Source: Nocardioides cavernae (GTDB taxonomy: Bacteria; Actinomycetota; Actinomycetes; Propionibacteriales; Nocardioidaceae). Taken from it: DNA of 64,000 nt. The position numbers were made by a program, and so were the translations under genes. Under the pieces are notes generated by a model. The model had not been told where the DNA came from. It saw only the letters and a program-made list of their open reading frames with translations, and made no database searches. Shown here one piece after another: positions 1 through 7,375 of the stretch; the stretch's first letter is position 1; each line of letters starts with the position of its first letter. The stretch spans positions 1 to 64,000 of the forward strand of contig NZ_JAFBCA010000001.1 in assembly GCF_016907475.1 (NCBI RefSeq). The letters are read 5' to 3'.

Positions 1-225
1 GTCGGCGGCGGCGTCGACCAGGACCTGCCAATACGGGTCGCTGGCGCCGACGGTGCCCAGCACGACCTTCTCGCGCTCCTCACCGCTCGCGGCACCGGCG
101 TCGTCGCCGCCCCGGGACCAGAGGAAGCCGCCCACCACGGCGATGATCGCCAGGACGGCGATGCCGACCAGGAGCGGCGTACGTCGCTTGGCGGGAGGGG
201 CGATCTGCGGGTGGTTCTCGGACAT
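1..225 (-). CDS. MetQ/NlpA-like substrate-binding protein, 5' part only
   Basis: Reading leftward from the ATG at 225, the frame stays open to the window edge, so only the first 75 codons are present. They encode a short basic N-terminus, one hydrophobic segment (about residues 18-36), a Gly/Asp/Ala linker, then VVLGTVGASDPYWQVL, which resembles the first strand of MetQ/NlpA methionine-binding proteins. There is no lipobox cysteine, so the protein looks anchored by an uncleaved N-terminal helix. A GAAAGG Shine-Dalgarno lies about 8 bases upstream of the ATG. The matching MetN and MetI genes would be expected to the left, outside the window. Function is inferred from a short stretch. Confidence 0.7.
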   Translation of the reverse strand, partial: MSENHPQIAPPAKRRTPLLVGIAVLAIIAVVGGFLWSRGGDDAGAASGEEREKVVLGTVGASDPYWQVLVDAAAD

Positions 226-300
226 GGCGGAGCCTTTCGTCGTACGTCGTGGAGCGCAGGGACGCGCACGCGCTCGCGAACCCCCACTGGCCGCCGCCTA

Positions 301-316
301 ACCAAACTAAGTTGGT
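301..316. promoter_or_regulatory. Palindrome upstream of metQ-like gene
   Basis: ACCAAACTAAGTTGGT is an imperfect palindrome with ACCAA/TTGGT outer arms. It lies about 75 bases upstream of the metQ-like start in an AT-richer pocket and could be an operator. The rest of 226-449 shows no gene and no recognisable SAM riboswitch. Confidence 0.3.
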
Positions 317-449
317 AGACAAGCATGACAAAGCCTGCGACGACCTTAGACCGGTGGAACCCCCGGACACCAAACCGATATGCCCCGAGCCGGTGTGAAC
401 CGCCTCACTACCCCTCGACCGGGACCTCCGACCGGGACCTCGGGAGCGC

Positions 450-1400
450 TCAGGCGCGCAGGTGCAGCCTGGCGTGGTCGGGGTCGTCGACGACGAACGG
501 GCGCGGTGCGCGGGGCAGCCAGGAGTGGGTCACGTGGTCGACGACGTGCACACCCTCCGAAGACTCGATCTCGACGACGCCCTCGGGCACCTGGCCGTCG
601 TGGAGGGCGTTCCAGACCAGCCACTCGCGGCGCTTGCGCCGGTTGCGGATGGAGGTGGCGAACGACTCGGGGTTGGTCCAGTGCGCGAACTCGTCGCCGT
701 CGAGCCACTTCAGCTCGACGCACAGGCCCTGCGGCAGCGCGAACATCTCGATGCGGTCGGGCGTCGTGCGGATCTCCCACTCCGGCGCCTTCGTGTAGAC
801 GTAGTCGGGGCTCATCGGGAAGCCCCACTCCTCGATGTTGCGCAGGCCGAGGTCGAGGTAGGCCTTGCGGTCGGACTCGATGTAGAGGCCGTGGCGCGGG
901 AAGCGGATGACCGCCTCGGCCATCCCCACCTGCCAGGACAAGTCGGCCATGGACACCTCGCCCTCGGTGGTGAGGACCATGTCGCCGTCCCACTTCCACG
1001 AGTAGCGGGTGCGGACGTGCGAGAAGCACCAGTTGTAGAAGTAGGCGAGCGAGTGCACCGAGCGCTCGTTGACCGCGAGGTGCTCGGCCCCTGCGCGCGC
1101 CACCTCGAAGGGGTACGCCTTCAGGGTGAACCGGTCGGACAGGCCGTGCTCGGCGGCGACCCGCAGCGCCTCCTCGCCGGTGCCGTCGTCCGACCCGTTG
1201 TCGACGAGCAGCACGTGGTCGCACGCGCGGAGCAGCGGCGGCAGCACGAAGCGCAGGCCGGGTGCCTCGTTCTTGACCCGCAGCACCGCGGTCGCGCCGC
1301 GCCGGAGACCGCCGGGCTGGTTCCACGGCCAGACGATGTCGAAGTCTTCGTGGCCCTCGACGTTGGTCAGGCCGTGGCCGGAGCCGATCGGAACGGTCAC
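450..1400 (-). CDS. Family 2 glycosyltransferase
   Basis: Predicted 316-residue GT-A glycosyltransferase. The N-terminal part has a family 2 nucleotide-sugar fold with VLLVDNGSDDGTGEEAL (around residues 60-76), and WKWDGDM further on is a plausible metal-binding DxD equivalent. There is no signal peptide or membrane segment. The GTG start at 1400 overlaps the stop of the upstream sulfotransferase (GTGA), so the two are translationally coupled and probably modify the same surface glycan or glycolipid. In-frame translation upstream of this GTG runs through the sulfotransferase in another frame and is not real. The acceptor is unknown. Confidence 0.85.
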   Translation of the reverse strand: MTVPIGSGHGLTNVEGHEDFDIVWPWNQPGGLRRGATAVLRVKNEAPGLRFVLPPLLRACDHVLLVDNGSDDGTGEEALRVAAEHGLSDRFTLKAYPFEVARAGAEHLAVNERSVHSLAYFYNWCFSHVRTRYSWKWDGDMVLTTEGEVSMADLSWQVGMAEAVIRFPRHGLYIESDRKAYLDLGLRNIEEWGFPMSPDYVYTKAPEWEIRTTPDRIEMFALPQGLCVELKWLDGDEFAHWTNPESFATSIRNRRKRREWLVWNALHDGQVPEGVVEIESSEGVHVVDHVTHSWLPRAPRPFVVDDPDHARLHLRA

Positions 1401-2527
1401 GGCTGCGTGTCCCCGGTCGCGTCTCGGCTGCGCCCGAGGGCCTTGCGGACGCCGCGGCGCACCGACGGCGGGATCGCGGCGCGTACGTCGTGGGGCACGC
1501 GGTCCGCGAGGGACCTGGAGGCCCCCTCGGCCGCGGCCTCGTGGAGTGCCCGCCGGCGGGCCTGGTGGCGGGCGTGCTCGGCGGTCGAGCGGCTGATGGC
1601 CGCCGCCTCTTCGTAGAGGTCGACGTACTCCGCGCGCAGCTGGTCGAAGGTCGCGTGCGCAGCCGTGGTGTCCCCGCCCTCGTCGGCGAGCTTGTTGAGC
1701 TCCTCCCACGTCTGGCCGGTGAGGTCGTGGAGCCGCTTGGGCAGCGCGAGGTCGTCGAGCGTGGCGGTGACCCGGCGCAGGGTCGGGTCGATGAAGCGGT
1801 GCACCTCGCGAATCTGGTCGCTGCGGGTGTGGATGATCGTCTGGAGGTCGAGCGCGTGGCCCATGGCCGTCGTCGTCCTGACCCAGTCGGTCAGCAGGTC
1901 CTCGTAGCGAACGAAGACGCGACCCTGCCCGGCGTCGGCCTCGCCCACACCGTCGACGCTTCGGGTGGCCCGCTCGGTGTGCAGCAGCATGTTGACCCAG
2001 CTGGCCGCGAGGTGCGCCGAGCCGAGCTTGTTGGCGTAGTACTTCTGCTTCGAGCCGACCACCTCGGCGGGCGGGCGCAGCATGGTCGCGAAGACCGGCG
2101 TCGCGCCCGTGCGGATGGCGGCGACGCGCCACAGGCCGAGGAACCAGCTCAGCCGCGGGTCCTTGACGACGAGCTCCGGGTGCTCGGCGAAGTGCGGCTC
2201 GAGCCACTCGCTGACCCGGATCCGGGCGGGCTCGCGGCTGCAGATGCGGCCGGTGTCGAACCACGCCTCCGGGCGGCTGTCGCTGACCTGCACCAGCGCC
2301 TCGCGCAGCCACTCGTCGTGGACGTCGACGACCCACTGCGGCTCGCTGAAGCCGCGCGGGTTGGAGTCGTCCGGCGGCACCTCGGGCAGCGGCACGTGCA
2401 TGCCGAGTCGCGACACGATGCCGGCCAGGGTGCTGGTGCCGCTGCGGCCGGCCCCGGCGACGAAGAGGACCTTCCGCGGCACTCCGTCGGGGTTCATCTC
2501 GTCGATGGCTCTCGGCTGCTCGGTCAC
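1397..2527 (-). CDS. Sulfotransferase-family protein
   Basis: Predicted 376-residue PAPS-type sulfotransferase. The PAPS 5'-phosphosulfate loop is GAGRSGTSTLAG at about residues 25-36, directly after a beta strand, as usual for the fold. The C-terminal ~80 residues are rich in Arg/Ala/Glu and probably helical. I chose the GTG at 2527 because a TAGGCT box lies 7 bases upstream, a leaderless layout; a longer frame to 2626 would run into the divergent glycosyltransferase. An ATG at 2497 is the alternative. It is first in a two-gene unit with the glycosyltransferase ending at 450. Substrate unknown. Confidence 0.8.
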   Translation of the reverse strand: MTEQPRAIDEMNPDGVPRKVLFVAGAGRSGTSTLAGIVSRLGMHVPLPEVPPDDSNPRGFSEPQWVVDVHDEWLREALVQVSDSRPEAWFDTGRICSREPARIRVSEWLEPHFAEHPELVVKDPRLSWFLGLWRVAAIRTGATPVFATMLRPPAEVVGSKQKYYANKLGSAHLAASWVNMLLHTERATRSVDGVGEADAGQGRVFVRYEDLLTDWVRTTTAMGHALDLQTIIHTRSDQIREVHRFIDPTLRRVTATLDDLALPKRLHDLTGQTWEELNKLADEGGDTTAAHATFDQLRAEYVDLYEEAAAISRSTAEHARHQARRRALHEAAAEGASRSLADRVPHDVRAAIPPSVRRGVRKALGRSRDATGDTQP

Positions 2528-2534
2528 GGCGGGC

Positions 2535-2540
2535 AGCCTA
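2535..2540 (-). promoter_or_regulatory. -10 box (TAGGCT) of the sulfotransferase gene
   Basis: TAGGCT on the minus strand ends 7 bases before the GTG at 2527, predicting a leaderless mRNA. Confidence 0.5.
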
Positions 2541-2568
2541 CCGGCGTCCTGCCTGCCGACTCGTGTCC

Positions 2569-2574
2569 TAGGGT
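2569..2574 (+). promoter_or_regulatory. -10 box (TAGGGT) of the divergent glycosyltransferase gene
   Basis: TAGGGT lies 8 bases before the ATG at 2583, again a leaderless arrangement. It is only 28 bases from the opposing -10 box. Confidence 0.5.
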
Positions 2575-2582
2575 CGTCGCCC

Positions 2583-3698
2583 ATGAAGCGCCTCTTCTCC
2601 CGGGCACCGCTCCTCGGGGTGGTCATCCCGGCGTGGGGCGTGGAGGACTACCTCGACGATTGCCTGCGATCGCTCCTCGCCCAGACGCACCGGCGCTGGG
2701 AGGCCGTGATCGTCGACGACGGGGCGACCGACCGCACCGGCGAGATCGCCGACGCGTGGGCGCGACGCGACAACCGCATCAGCGTCGTGCACTCCGTCAA
2801 CGGCGGCCTCGGGGCCGCCCGCAACCTCGGCGTCCAGCACGTGCGCGGCGACTACCTCGCCTTCCTCGACTCCGACGACGTGCTCCCGCCGACGGCGTAC
2901 GCCGACCTGGTGGGCGCGCTCGACGACTCGGGCTCCGATTTCGCGACCGGCTCGATCGTGCGTTGGGAGGGCGACCGGCTGGTCGAGCCGCCCTGGATGC
3001 GGCGCCTCCACCGGCCGGCGCGGGGTGCGCGCGTCGAGGACCGGCCCGAGGTCCTCGGCGACGTCTTCGCCTGGAACAAGGTGTTCCGCAGGTCGTGGTG
3101 GGACGCGCGCGGGCTGTCGTGGCCCGAGGGCGTGCGCTACGAGGACCAACCCACCACCACGCGGGCGTTCCTCGAGGGCAGGTTCGACGTGCTCGAGGAG
3201 GTCGTCTACCGCTGGCGGATCCGGGAGGGCTCGATCACCCAGACGCGGGCGTCCTCGCTGCAGGACCTCGGCGACCGCTGGGAGACCAAGCGGATGTCGC
3301 TCGCCTCGGTGCGCGGCCACGGGTCGCCCGAGGTCGAGGCCGTCTTCGTCGACCGGGTGCTGGCCGGCGACCTCTGGCGCTACTTCCTGCTGGTGCCCGG
3401 GTGCACGCCCGAGTGGTGGCGGCTGCTGCGGTCAGGCGTGCTCGAGCTCTGGGGCCGACGCTCGCTCGTGCACAGCGGCCTGCCGCCGGTCCACCGGCTC
3501 GCCGGCTGGCTGGTCGAGCAGGACCGCCGCGCCGACGTCACCGCGCTCATGGAGTGGGTGGCCACGCTCGACGGCCCCGCACCCCGGGTGCAGGACGTCG
3601 CAACCGGGGCCTGGCGGCTGTCGGTGCCGCCCTCGGTGCTCGACGAGACCACCGTGGATCCCGCAGCGCTGGCGCTGCGGGACCACGAGGTCATCTGA
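2583..3698 (+). CDS. Family 2 glycosyltransferase (WcaA-like)
   Basis: Predicted 371-residue soluble GT-A enzyme. LGVVIPAWGVEDYLDDCL opens the fold, VIVDDGATDRTGEIA is the nucleotide-binding motif, and LGAARNLGV followed by LAFLDSDDVLP carries the metal-binding DxD (SDD, around residue 98). YEDQPTT near residue 190 resembles the catalytic ED region of the family. The C-terminal ~130 residues are helical and specific to this protein. The gene diverges from the sulfotransferase/glycosyltransferase pair, so all three may act on one cell-surface polymer. Donor and acceptor are not identifiable. Confidence 0.88.
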   Translation: MKRLFSRAPLLGVVIPAWGVEDYLDDCLRSLLAQTHRRWEAVIVDDGATDRTGEIADAWARRDNRISVVHSVNGGLGAARNLGVQHVRGDYLAFLDSDDVLPPTAYADLVGALDDSGSDFATGSIVRWEGDRLVEPPWMRRLHRPARGARVEDRPEVLGDVFAWNKVFRRSWWDARGLSWPEGVRYEDQPTTTRAFLEGRFDVLEEVVYRWRIREGSITQTRASSLQDLGDRWETKRMSLASVRGHGSPEVEAVFVDRVLAGDLWRYFLLVPGCTPEWWRLLRSGVLELWGRRSLVHSGLPPVHRLAGWLVEQDRRADVTALMEWVATLDGPAPRVQDVATGAWRLSVPPSVLDETTVDPAALALRDHEVI

Positions 3699-3701
3699 TC
3701 G

Positions 3702-3757
3702 ATCTCGACGCGCCCGTCACGGCTTCGTACCTCAGCCGCGGGCCTTGCTCGATCTGG
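3702..3757 (+). repeat. Dispersed intergenic repeat family 1, copy 1
   Basis: Begins ATCTCGACGCGCCCGTC, continues CGGCTTCGTACCTCAGCCG and ends near TTGCTCGATCTGG. It aligns with copies at 7284-7341 (+), 17125-17178 (-) and 34773-34818 (-). This copy lies between the 3' ends of two convergent genes. Confidence 0.6.
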
Positions 3758-3767
3758 CCGCGCCCAC

Positions 3768-3791
3768 GCGGGGCGCGCGAGCGCGCCCCGC
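3768..3791. terminator. GC-rich hairpin between convergent genes
   Basis: A perfect 10-base-pair stem (GCGGGGCGCG with CGCGCCCCGC) closes a CGAG loop, between the glycosyltransferase stop at 3698 and the binding-protein stop at 3800. It could serve as a bidirectional terminator; no U-tract follows. Confidence 0.5.
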
Positions 3792-3799
3792 TGCGCGTC

Positions 3800-4756
3800 T
3801 CAGAGGAGCCCTTCGGACTCCAGGAACTCCTTGGCCACGTCGGCCGGCTGCTCGCGGTCGATCTGGACGCTGACGAGCAACCCACCGAGGGTCTCGTTGT
3901 CGAGCGCCGCCATCAGGTCGTTGAGCGGGCCCTCGATGTCGGGGTGGTCGGCGAGGAAGTCGGTCGACACGGCCGGGATGAGGTTCTGCGCGGGCTGGAT
4001 GCCCTTGTCGTCCTCGAGCAGGAGCAGGCCCTGATCCTCCAGGGTGCCGTCGAGGGTGCTGGTCTGGCCGAGCTGGGCCTCGCCGTCGAGGACCGCCTGG
4101 AACGTCTCGGTGGAGGCGTAGCCGAGCGGCTCGAGGGTGATGTCGATGCCGTAGGTGTCGACGAGCCCCTTCTCGCAGTCGGTGCGGCCCTTGCAGTCCG
4201 GCGCCGCCGCCAACGTCACCTTCTGGCCCTCGAGGTCGGAGAGCTTGGTGACGCCCTCGGAGTCGGAGAACTCCTGGCTGGCGAAGTAGCCGTTGGCGGA
4301 GAACGCCTCGGAGGGCTCGAGCAGGGTGATGCCCTTCTCCTCGAGCAGCGACGCGCCGGCGTCGATCGTCTCCTGGGCGTCGCTGGTCGACAGCGGCTTG
4401 GCGTCGGGGCCGTTGGCGTCGGTGTTGAGCTGGTCGACGATGCCGGCGACGTACTCCGGGGCGATCTGGACGGAGTCGGGCATCTCGTTGAGGTAGATCG
4501 GGCGGGTGTCGACCAGGCGGGTCTCGACCTCGTAGCCCTCGGCCTCGAGGACCTGCTGGTACATCGCGGTGACGAGCGCGGCCTCGTCGAAGCTCTGGCT
4601 GCCGATGACGACAGAGGTGCCCTCGCCGCCGCCACCACCGCCCGAGCCGGAGGTGGGCTCGTCGTTCTCCGAGGCCAGGTCGTCGCCGGCGCACCCGGCG
4701 AGCAGGGCGGTGAGGGCCAGGCCGGTCACCGCCATCAGCGGACGTCGTACGTGCAT
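3800..4756 (-). CDS. Osmoprotectant (glycine betaine/choline type) ABC substrate-binding lipoprotein
   Basis: Predicted 318-residue extracellular lipoprotein. A short basic start and hydrophobic stretch end in LLAGC, with Cys22 as the lipidated residue, followed by a Gly/Ser linker. The mature domain begins VVIGSQSFDEAALV and continues with IAPEYVAGI, typical of OpuAC/OsmX-family receptors for glycine betaine, choline or carnitine. The ATG at 4756 is preferred over a TTG three codons earlier because an AAGG Shine-Dalgarno is then sensibly spaced. It is last after two permease genes, 63 bases after the stop-proximal permease start region. Ligand is inferred from family. Confidence 0.87.
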   Translation of the reverse strand: MHVRRPLMAVTGLALTALLAGCAGDDLASENDEPTSGSGGGGGGEGTSVVIGSQSFDEAALVTAMYQQVLEAEGYEVETRLVDTRPIYLNEMPDSVQIAPEYVAGIVDQLNTDANGPDAKPLSTSDAQETIDAGASLLEEKGITLLEPSEAFSANGYFASQEFSDSEGVTKLSDLEGQKVTLAAAPDCKGRTDCEKGLVDTYGIDITLEPLGYASTETFQAVLDGEAQLGQTSTLDGTLEDQGLLLLEDDKGIQPAQNLIPAVSTDFLADHPDIEGPLNDLMAALDNETLGGLLVSVQIDREQPADVAKEFLESEGLL

Positions 4757-4819
4757 GTCGTTCAACCTTCTGTGTCCCGTGGCCGAGCCACGCGTGTCCG
4801 GTGATGCGAGCGAGTCCGC

Positions 4820-5578
4820 TCAGCTCCCGGTGGGAGCCTCTGTCACCGTAGTCGAGGGCACCGACAACTCGTGATCACGATCCAGTGACGGACGGCTCGG
4901 CATGGGGTCGACGGCGCGCTGGGCCGCGGCCGCGGCGAGCTCGAGCACCAGCGCGACGACGGCGACCACGACCGCGCCGGCCATGCCCTGGGCGTAGTCG
5001 TTGCGCGCGAACCCCTCGGTGATGATGCGGCCGAGCCCCGGCCCGGCGACCAGGGCCGCGATGGTGGCGGTGGCCCACACCTGCACGAGCGCGAGGCGCA
5101 CGCCCGACGCGACCACCGGCAGCGCGAGCGGGAGCTCCACGCGCCGGAAGCGCTGGACCGGCGACATCCCCATGCCGTCGGCGGCCTCCTGCACGTCGGA
5201 GGGCACCTCGCGCATCCCGACGTAGCCGTTGGTGATCAGCGGCGGGAGGGCGAACAGCACGAGCGCGATGAGCGTGGCGAGCCCGGCGCGGCCGTAGGGG
5301 CCGAAGTCCGCCGACCCGGGCCAGTCCGCCGCGACCAGCAGGGCCAGCAGGGCGAAGGTCGGGACGGCGCGGCCGACGTTGGAGATGTTGACGGCGAGGA
5401 AGCCGCCCCTGCCGAGGTGACCCAGCCAGAGGGCGAGCGGCAGGCCGAGCAGCATGGCAGCCACGAGGGCCGTCGCGGTGAGCAGCAGCTGCTCCAGCAA
5501 CCGCGCGACGAGGCCCTCCGCGCCGGTCCAGTTGTCGGCGTCGAGGAGGTACTGCCAGGTCTCGGAGAAGAGGTCCAT
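4820..5578 (-). CDS. Osmoprotectant ABC transporter permease
   Basis: Predicted 252-residue integral membrane subunit with about six hydrophobic segments. The EAA loop that contacts the ATPase is recognisable as VQEAADGMGMSPVQRFRRVELP. The first strand MDLFSETWQYLLDADNWTG resembles OpuBB/OsmW permeases. Its ATG overlaps the stop of the second permease gene (ATGA at 5577-5580), so both subunits are co-translated. The charged C-terminal tail of ~25 residues is outside the conserved domain. Part of a type I importer with the binding protein at 3800 and the divergent ATPase at 6280. Confidence 0.87.
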   Translation of the reverse strand: MDLFSETWQYLLDADNWTGAEGLVARLLEQLLLTATALVAAMLLGLPLALWLGHLGRGGFLAVNISNVGRAVPTFALLALLVAADWPGSADFGPYGRAGLATLIALVLFALPPLITNGYVGMREVPSDVQEAADGMGMSPVQRFRRVELPLALPVVASGVRLALVQVWATATIAALVAGPGLGRIITEGFARNDYAQGMAGAVVVAVVALVLELAAAAAQRAVDPMPSRPSLDRDHELSVPSTTVTEAPTGS

Positions 5579-6276
5579 CAGCGCGCCCCTGCCGTCCAGG
5601 GCGTCAGCACCCGTTGCAGCAGCACCAGCAGGACGTCGAGGACCACGGCCAGCACGACGCACAGCACCGCGGCGGTCATCAGCTCGGCGCGGAAGTCGCG
5701 CTGCACGCCGTGGGAGATGAGGTCACCCAGGCCGCCGTACGCCACCAGGGTGCCGACGGTGGTCAGCGCGATCGTCGAGACGGCCGCGACCCGCAGGCCG
5801 GCCATCACGACCGGCAGCGCGAGCGGCATCTCGATGCGGGTGAGCATCCGCGCACGTCCGTAGCCGAGGCCCCGCGCCGCCTCACGTACGTCGTCGGGCA
5901 CGGACCGCAGCCCGTCGAGGAGCGCGCGGACCAGGATCGTCAGCGCGTAGAGGCCGAGCCCGATCACGACCGTGGCCGCGGAGAGGCCGGTGAACGGCAC
6001 CAGCAGCGGCAGCAGGGCCAGCGAGGGAATCGTGTAGATGCCGGTGCTGAACCCGAGCACGAGGGCCTCCAGGCGCGGCAGCCGGCGTGCGACCAGGGCG
6101 AGCGGCACGGCGATCACGATGCCGAGCGCGAGGGCGGCCAGCGTGATGGCGATGTGCTCGACGAGGGCGTCGGTGATCTGCACGTGGCGGTCCTCGACGT
6201 ACTGCCAGCAGAACCACTCGTTGACGAACCGGCTGTAGCAGCTCGGCCCGGAATCGGCTGCCCCCAGTATGGTCAC
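5578..6276 (-). CDS. Osmoprotectant ABC transporter permease, second subunit
   Basis: Predicted 232-residue permease, paralogous to its downstream neighbour, with EAA loop VREAARGLGYGRARMLTR. The N-terminal VNEWFCWQYVEDRHVQITD matches the usual start region of such permeases. The only start codon ahead of it is the GTG at 6276, and a TAGCGT box 7 bases upstream supports leaderless initiation there. The start lies three bases from the start of the divergent ATPase gene, so the two promoters interleave. First gene of the permease-permease-binding protein operon. Confidence 0.85.
   Translation of the reverse strand: MTILGAADSGPSCYSRFVNEWFCWQYVEDRHVQITDALVEHIAITLAALALGIVIAVPLALVARRLPRLEALVLGFSTGIYTIPSLALLPLLVPFTGLSAATVVIGLGLYALTILVRALLDGLRSVPDDVREAARGLGYGRARMLTRIEMPLALPVVMAGLRVAAVSTIALTTVGTLVAYGGLGDLISHGVQRDFRAELMTAAVLCVVLAVVLDVLLVLLQRVLTPWTAGAR
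6268..6273 (+). promoter_or_regulatory. -10 box (TATGGT) of the ATPase gene
   Basis: TATGGT ends 6 bases before the ATG at 6280, predicting a leaderless transcript. The box lies inside the first codons of the opposite-strand permease gene. Confidence 0.5.
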
Positions 6277-6279
6277 CGC

Positions 6280-7263
6280 ATGGACGCTACACGGGGCGAC
6301 GAGCCGATGATCCGGCTCCAAGGCGTGGGCAAGACCTACCCCGACGGGACCGTTGCCGTCCACGAGCTGGACCTCGACGTGGCACGCGGCGAGATGGTCT
6401 GCCTGGTCGGCCCGTCCGGCTGCGGCAAGTCGACGACGCTCAAGATGATCAACCGGCTGATCGAGCCCACCACCGGTCGGATCTGGCTCGACGGCCAGGA
6501 CGTCACCGACGCCGACCCGGTCGAGCTGCGCCGCGGCATCGGCTACGTCATCCAGCAGATCGGCCTGTTCCCCCACCAGCGCATCGAGCAGAACGTGATG
6601 ACGGTGCCGCTGCTCTACGGCGAGTCCAAGGCCACCGCGCGCGAGCGCGCCCACGAGCTGCTCGAGACCGTGGGCCTCGAGCCGGCGCAGTACGCCCGGA
6701 AGTACCCGCACGAGCTGTCCGGCGGGCAGCGGCAGCGCGTCGGCGTCGCTCGGGCACTGGCGGCCAACCCCCCGGTGCTGCTCATGGACGAGCCCTTCGG
6801 TGCCGTCGACCCGGTCGTGCGGGGCCGCCTGCAGGACGAGTTCCGCCGGCTGCAGGACGAGCTCGGCAAGACCGTGGTGCTGGTGACCCACGACATCGAC
6901 GAGGCGATCCGGATGGGCGACCGCGTCGCCGTCTTCGCCGCGGGCGGCCGGCTCGCGCAGTACGCCACCCCCGGGGAGCTGCTCGCCCACCCGGCCGACG
7001 AGCAGGTGGCCGACTTCGTGGGCTCCGGCGGCCTGCGCACGCTCACCGTGACCCGGCTCCGCGTGGAGCACCTCGAACCGCTCGACGGCGTCGCCACCGG
7101 CGACCTCGGCTCGGCGATCGACATCGACTCCTCGCTCGAGGACGCCCTCGCCGCGATGCTCCGCGACGACAAGCCGATGGTCGGCGTGCGTCGCGGGCCG
7201 ACGTTCCTCGGCGTGCTCACGCCCGCCGGTGTGCACCGCGCGCTGCGGAGCTCGCTGAGCTGA
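6280..7263 (+). CDS. Osmoprotectant ABC transporter ATP-binding protein
   Basis: Predicted 327-residue ATPase. Walker A GPSGCGKSTT, Q-loop region, signature LSGGQRQRVGVARALA, Walker B VLLMDEP and the switch histidine in LVTHDIDEA are all present. The C-terminal ~60 residues (IDIDSSLEDALAAML then TFLGVLTPAGVHRAL) look like a CBS-type repeat, as in OpuA ATPases where it senses ionic strength. The ATG at 6280 is chosen from the -10 box six bases upstream; an ATG at 6307 fits the family N-terminus equally well. It is transcribed away from its partner permeases, which is unusual for this system. Confidence 0.87.
   Translation: MDATRGDEPMIRLQGVGKTYPDGTVAVHELDLDVARGEMVCLVGPSGCGKSTTLKMINRLIEPTTGRIWLDGQDVTDADPVELRRGIGYVIQQIGLFPHQRIEQNVMTVPLLYGESKATARERAHELLETVGLEPAQYARKYPHELSGGQRQRVGVARALAANPPVLLMDEPFGAVDPVVRGRLQDEFRRLQDELGKTVVLVTHDIDEAIRMGDRVAVFAAGGRLAQYATPGELLAHPADEQVADFVGSGGLRTLTVTRLRVEHLEPLDGVATGDLGSAIDIDSSLEDALAAMLRDDKPMVGVRRGPTFLGVLTPAGVHRALRSSLS
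6284..6289 (-). promoter_or_regulatory. -10 box (TAGCGT) of the permease operon
   Basis: On the minus strand TAGCGT ends 7 bases before the GTG at 6276. It lies inside the first codons of the ATPase gene, so each promoter is buried in the other gene's start. Confidence 0.5.
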
Positions 7264-7283
7264 GCCCTACGAGACCGTCAATT

Positions 7284-7341
7284 GTCTCGACGCGTCGGTC
7301 CCGGCTTCGCAGGCTCAGCCGGGCGACTTGCTCGACCTGGC
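7284..7341 (+). repeat. Dispersed intergenic repeat family 1, copy 2
   Basis: GTCTCGACGCG, then CGGCTTCGCAGGCTCAGCC and TTGCTCGACCTGG. Same arrangement as copy 1 and same position class, between convergent genes. A short GAGAC/GTCTC inverted repeat (7271-7288) overlaps its left edge. Confidence 0.6.
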
Positions 7342-7352
7342 CAGTTGGACGC

Positions 7353-7375
7353 AGGACGCTCGTTCCTCGCGTCCT
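7353..7375. terminator. Hairpin at a convergent gene end
   Basis: AGGACGC and GCGTCCT form a 7-base-pair stem around a 9-base loop. It overlaps the stop of the GNAT gene and follows the ATPase gene, so it may terminate either transcript. Confidence 0.4.

Noticed and set aside
226-449. Possible SAM riboswitch or McbR (TAGAC-N6-GTCTA) site upstream of the metQ-like gene
   Set aside because: Only isolated TAGAC half-sites and one short palindrome occur; no conserved SAM aptamer blocks were found.
1490-4804. Very long open frame opposite the sulfotransferase, glycosyltransferase and binding-protein genes
   Set aside because: High GC leaves antisense frames open. Its translation is Arg/Gly/Val-rich with no domain, while three recognisable genes occupy the same DNA.
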